DNA of 12,680 nucleotides from Methanolinea sp. UBA473 (GTDB lineage: Archaea > Halobacteriota > Methanomicrobia > Methanomicrobiales > Methanospirillaceae), in the NCBI GenBank assembly GCA_002509495.1, contig DAEV01000084.1:1-12680 (forward strand). Direction: 5' to 3'. This document shows, one piece after another, positions 12,535 through 12,680 of the stretch (positions are counted from its first letter, which is position 1; each line of letters opens with the position of its first letter). The notes under the pieces were generated by a model. It did no database searches, was not told the DNA's origin, and saw only the letters and a list, made by a program, of their open reading frames with translations. The translations under genes and the position numbers were made by a program.

Positions 12535-12680
12535 ATGCCAACAGAAGATTATTTTCACAAGGTATTCTCTCTCATGCCCCGGCAGGGCCCGGGATATTCA
12601 GAGGCAACCAGGAGAGCATGGTCCCTGATTCCTTCCGTTCCTCCTCACCCCAAGATCCTGGATATCGGGTGCGGGACCGG
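12535..12680 (+). CDS. SAM-dependent methyltransferase, N-terminal part (runs off the window)
   Basis: The first 48 codons are visible. They give PTEDYFHKVFSLMP, then GPGYSEATRRAWSLIP and ILDIGCGT (residues 41-48), which is the SAM-binding motif I of class I methyltransferases. The segment PGYSEATRRAW before motif I is typical of the type-11 group in which the N-terminal helix precedes a conserved GxG loop. The ATG at 12535 has a TATA-like element at the leaderless distance. The substrate cannot be judged from this part. With the gene at 10785 this is the second methyltransferase in 2 kb; the N-termini are clearly different, so it is not a recent duplication. Confidence 0.8.
   Translation, partial: MPTEDYFHKVFSLMPRQGPGYSEATRRAWSLIPSVPPHPKILDIGCGT

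Noticed and set aside
12298..12558. Minus-strand 86-codon frame upstream of the second methyltransferase
   Set aside because: It starts inside the methyltransferase gene, crosses the predicted promoter and palindromes, and has no ribosome site.

Overview
The window looks like part of the chromosome of a methanogenic euryarchaeon, most likely of the order Methanomicrobiales. The sequence is GC-rich with strong G/C preference at third codon positions. Promoters are archaeal in style: TATA-like elements lie about 25-30 bases before either leaderless starts or starts with GGTGA or GGAGATGAT ribosome sites. The gene set (PEGA repeats, a GYD protein, flavodoxin-type proteins, an Fe-S type flavoprotein, a DUF1003 protein, Cache-domain lipoprotein) is typical of that group. 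The taxonomic placement is inference from family content, not from a marker gene.

Layout. Positions 1-80 hold the end of an upstream gene, followed by a hairpin/U-tract terminator. A lipoprotein with two Cache-type repeats lies at 455-1444, followed by three ~53 bp tandem repeats. A GYD-family protein follows at 1769-2059. A plus-strand cluster covers 2546-4039: a flavodoxin, a four-helix membrane protein overlapping it by ATGA, and a small protein 7 bases further on. It converges with a minus-strand group at 5550-4026: an FMN reductase/Fe-S flavoprotein, a TYW3-like protein of unknown role, and a possible tiny lipoprotein ORF. A large secreted PEGA-repeat protein (833 aa) covers 5768-8269 and converges with a minus-strand DUF1003 membrane protein (9165-8464).

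From about 9180 to 10780 the window holds no secure gene. It contains a histidine-rich reading frame with a damaged 5' end, an AT-rich degenerate tandem array (about 9847-10283) and minus-strand coding remnants split between frames. Beyond it are a complete SAM-dependent methyltransferase (10785-11510), a minus-strand gene resembling a repeat of methanogen surface proteins but lacking a signal peptide (12173-11679), and the start of a second methyltransferase running off the end (12535-12680).

Together the genes suggest accessory functions: redox handling with flavins, envelope and surface proteins, extracytoplasmic sensing, and small-molecule methylation. No complete known defence system, CRISPR array, tRNA, rRNA or insertion sequence is visible. 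The best candidates for something undescribed are the degenerate AT-rich repeat array, the unrecognised 450-residue C-terminal region of the PEGA protein, and the TYW3-like protein with an SSCGGHP motif.
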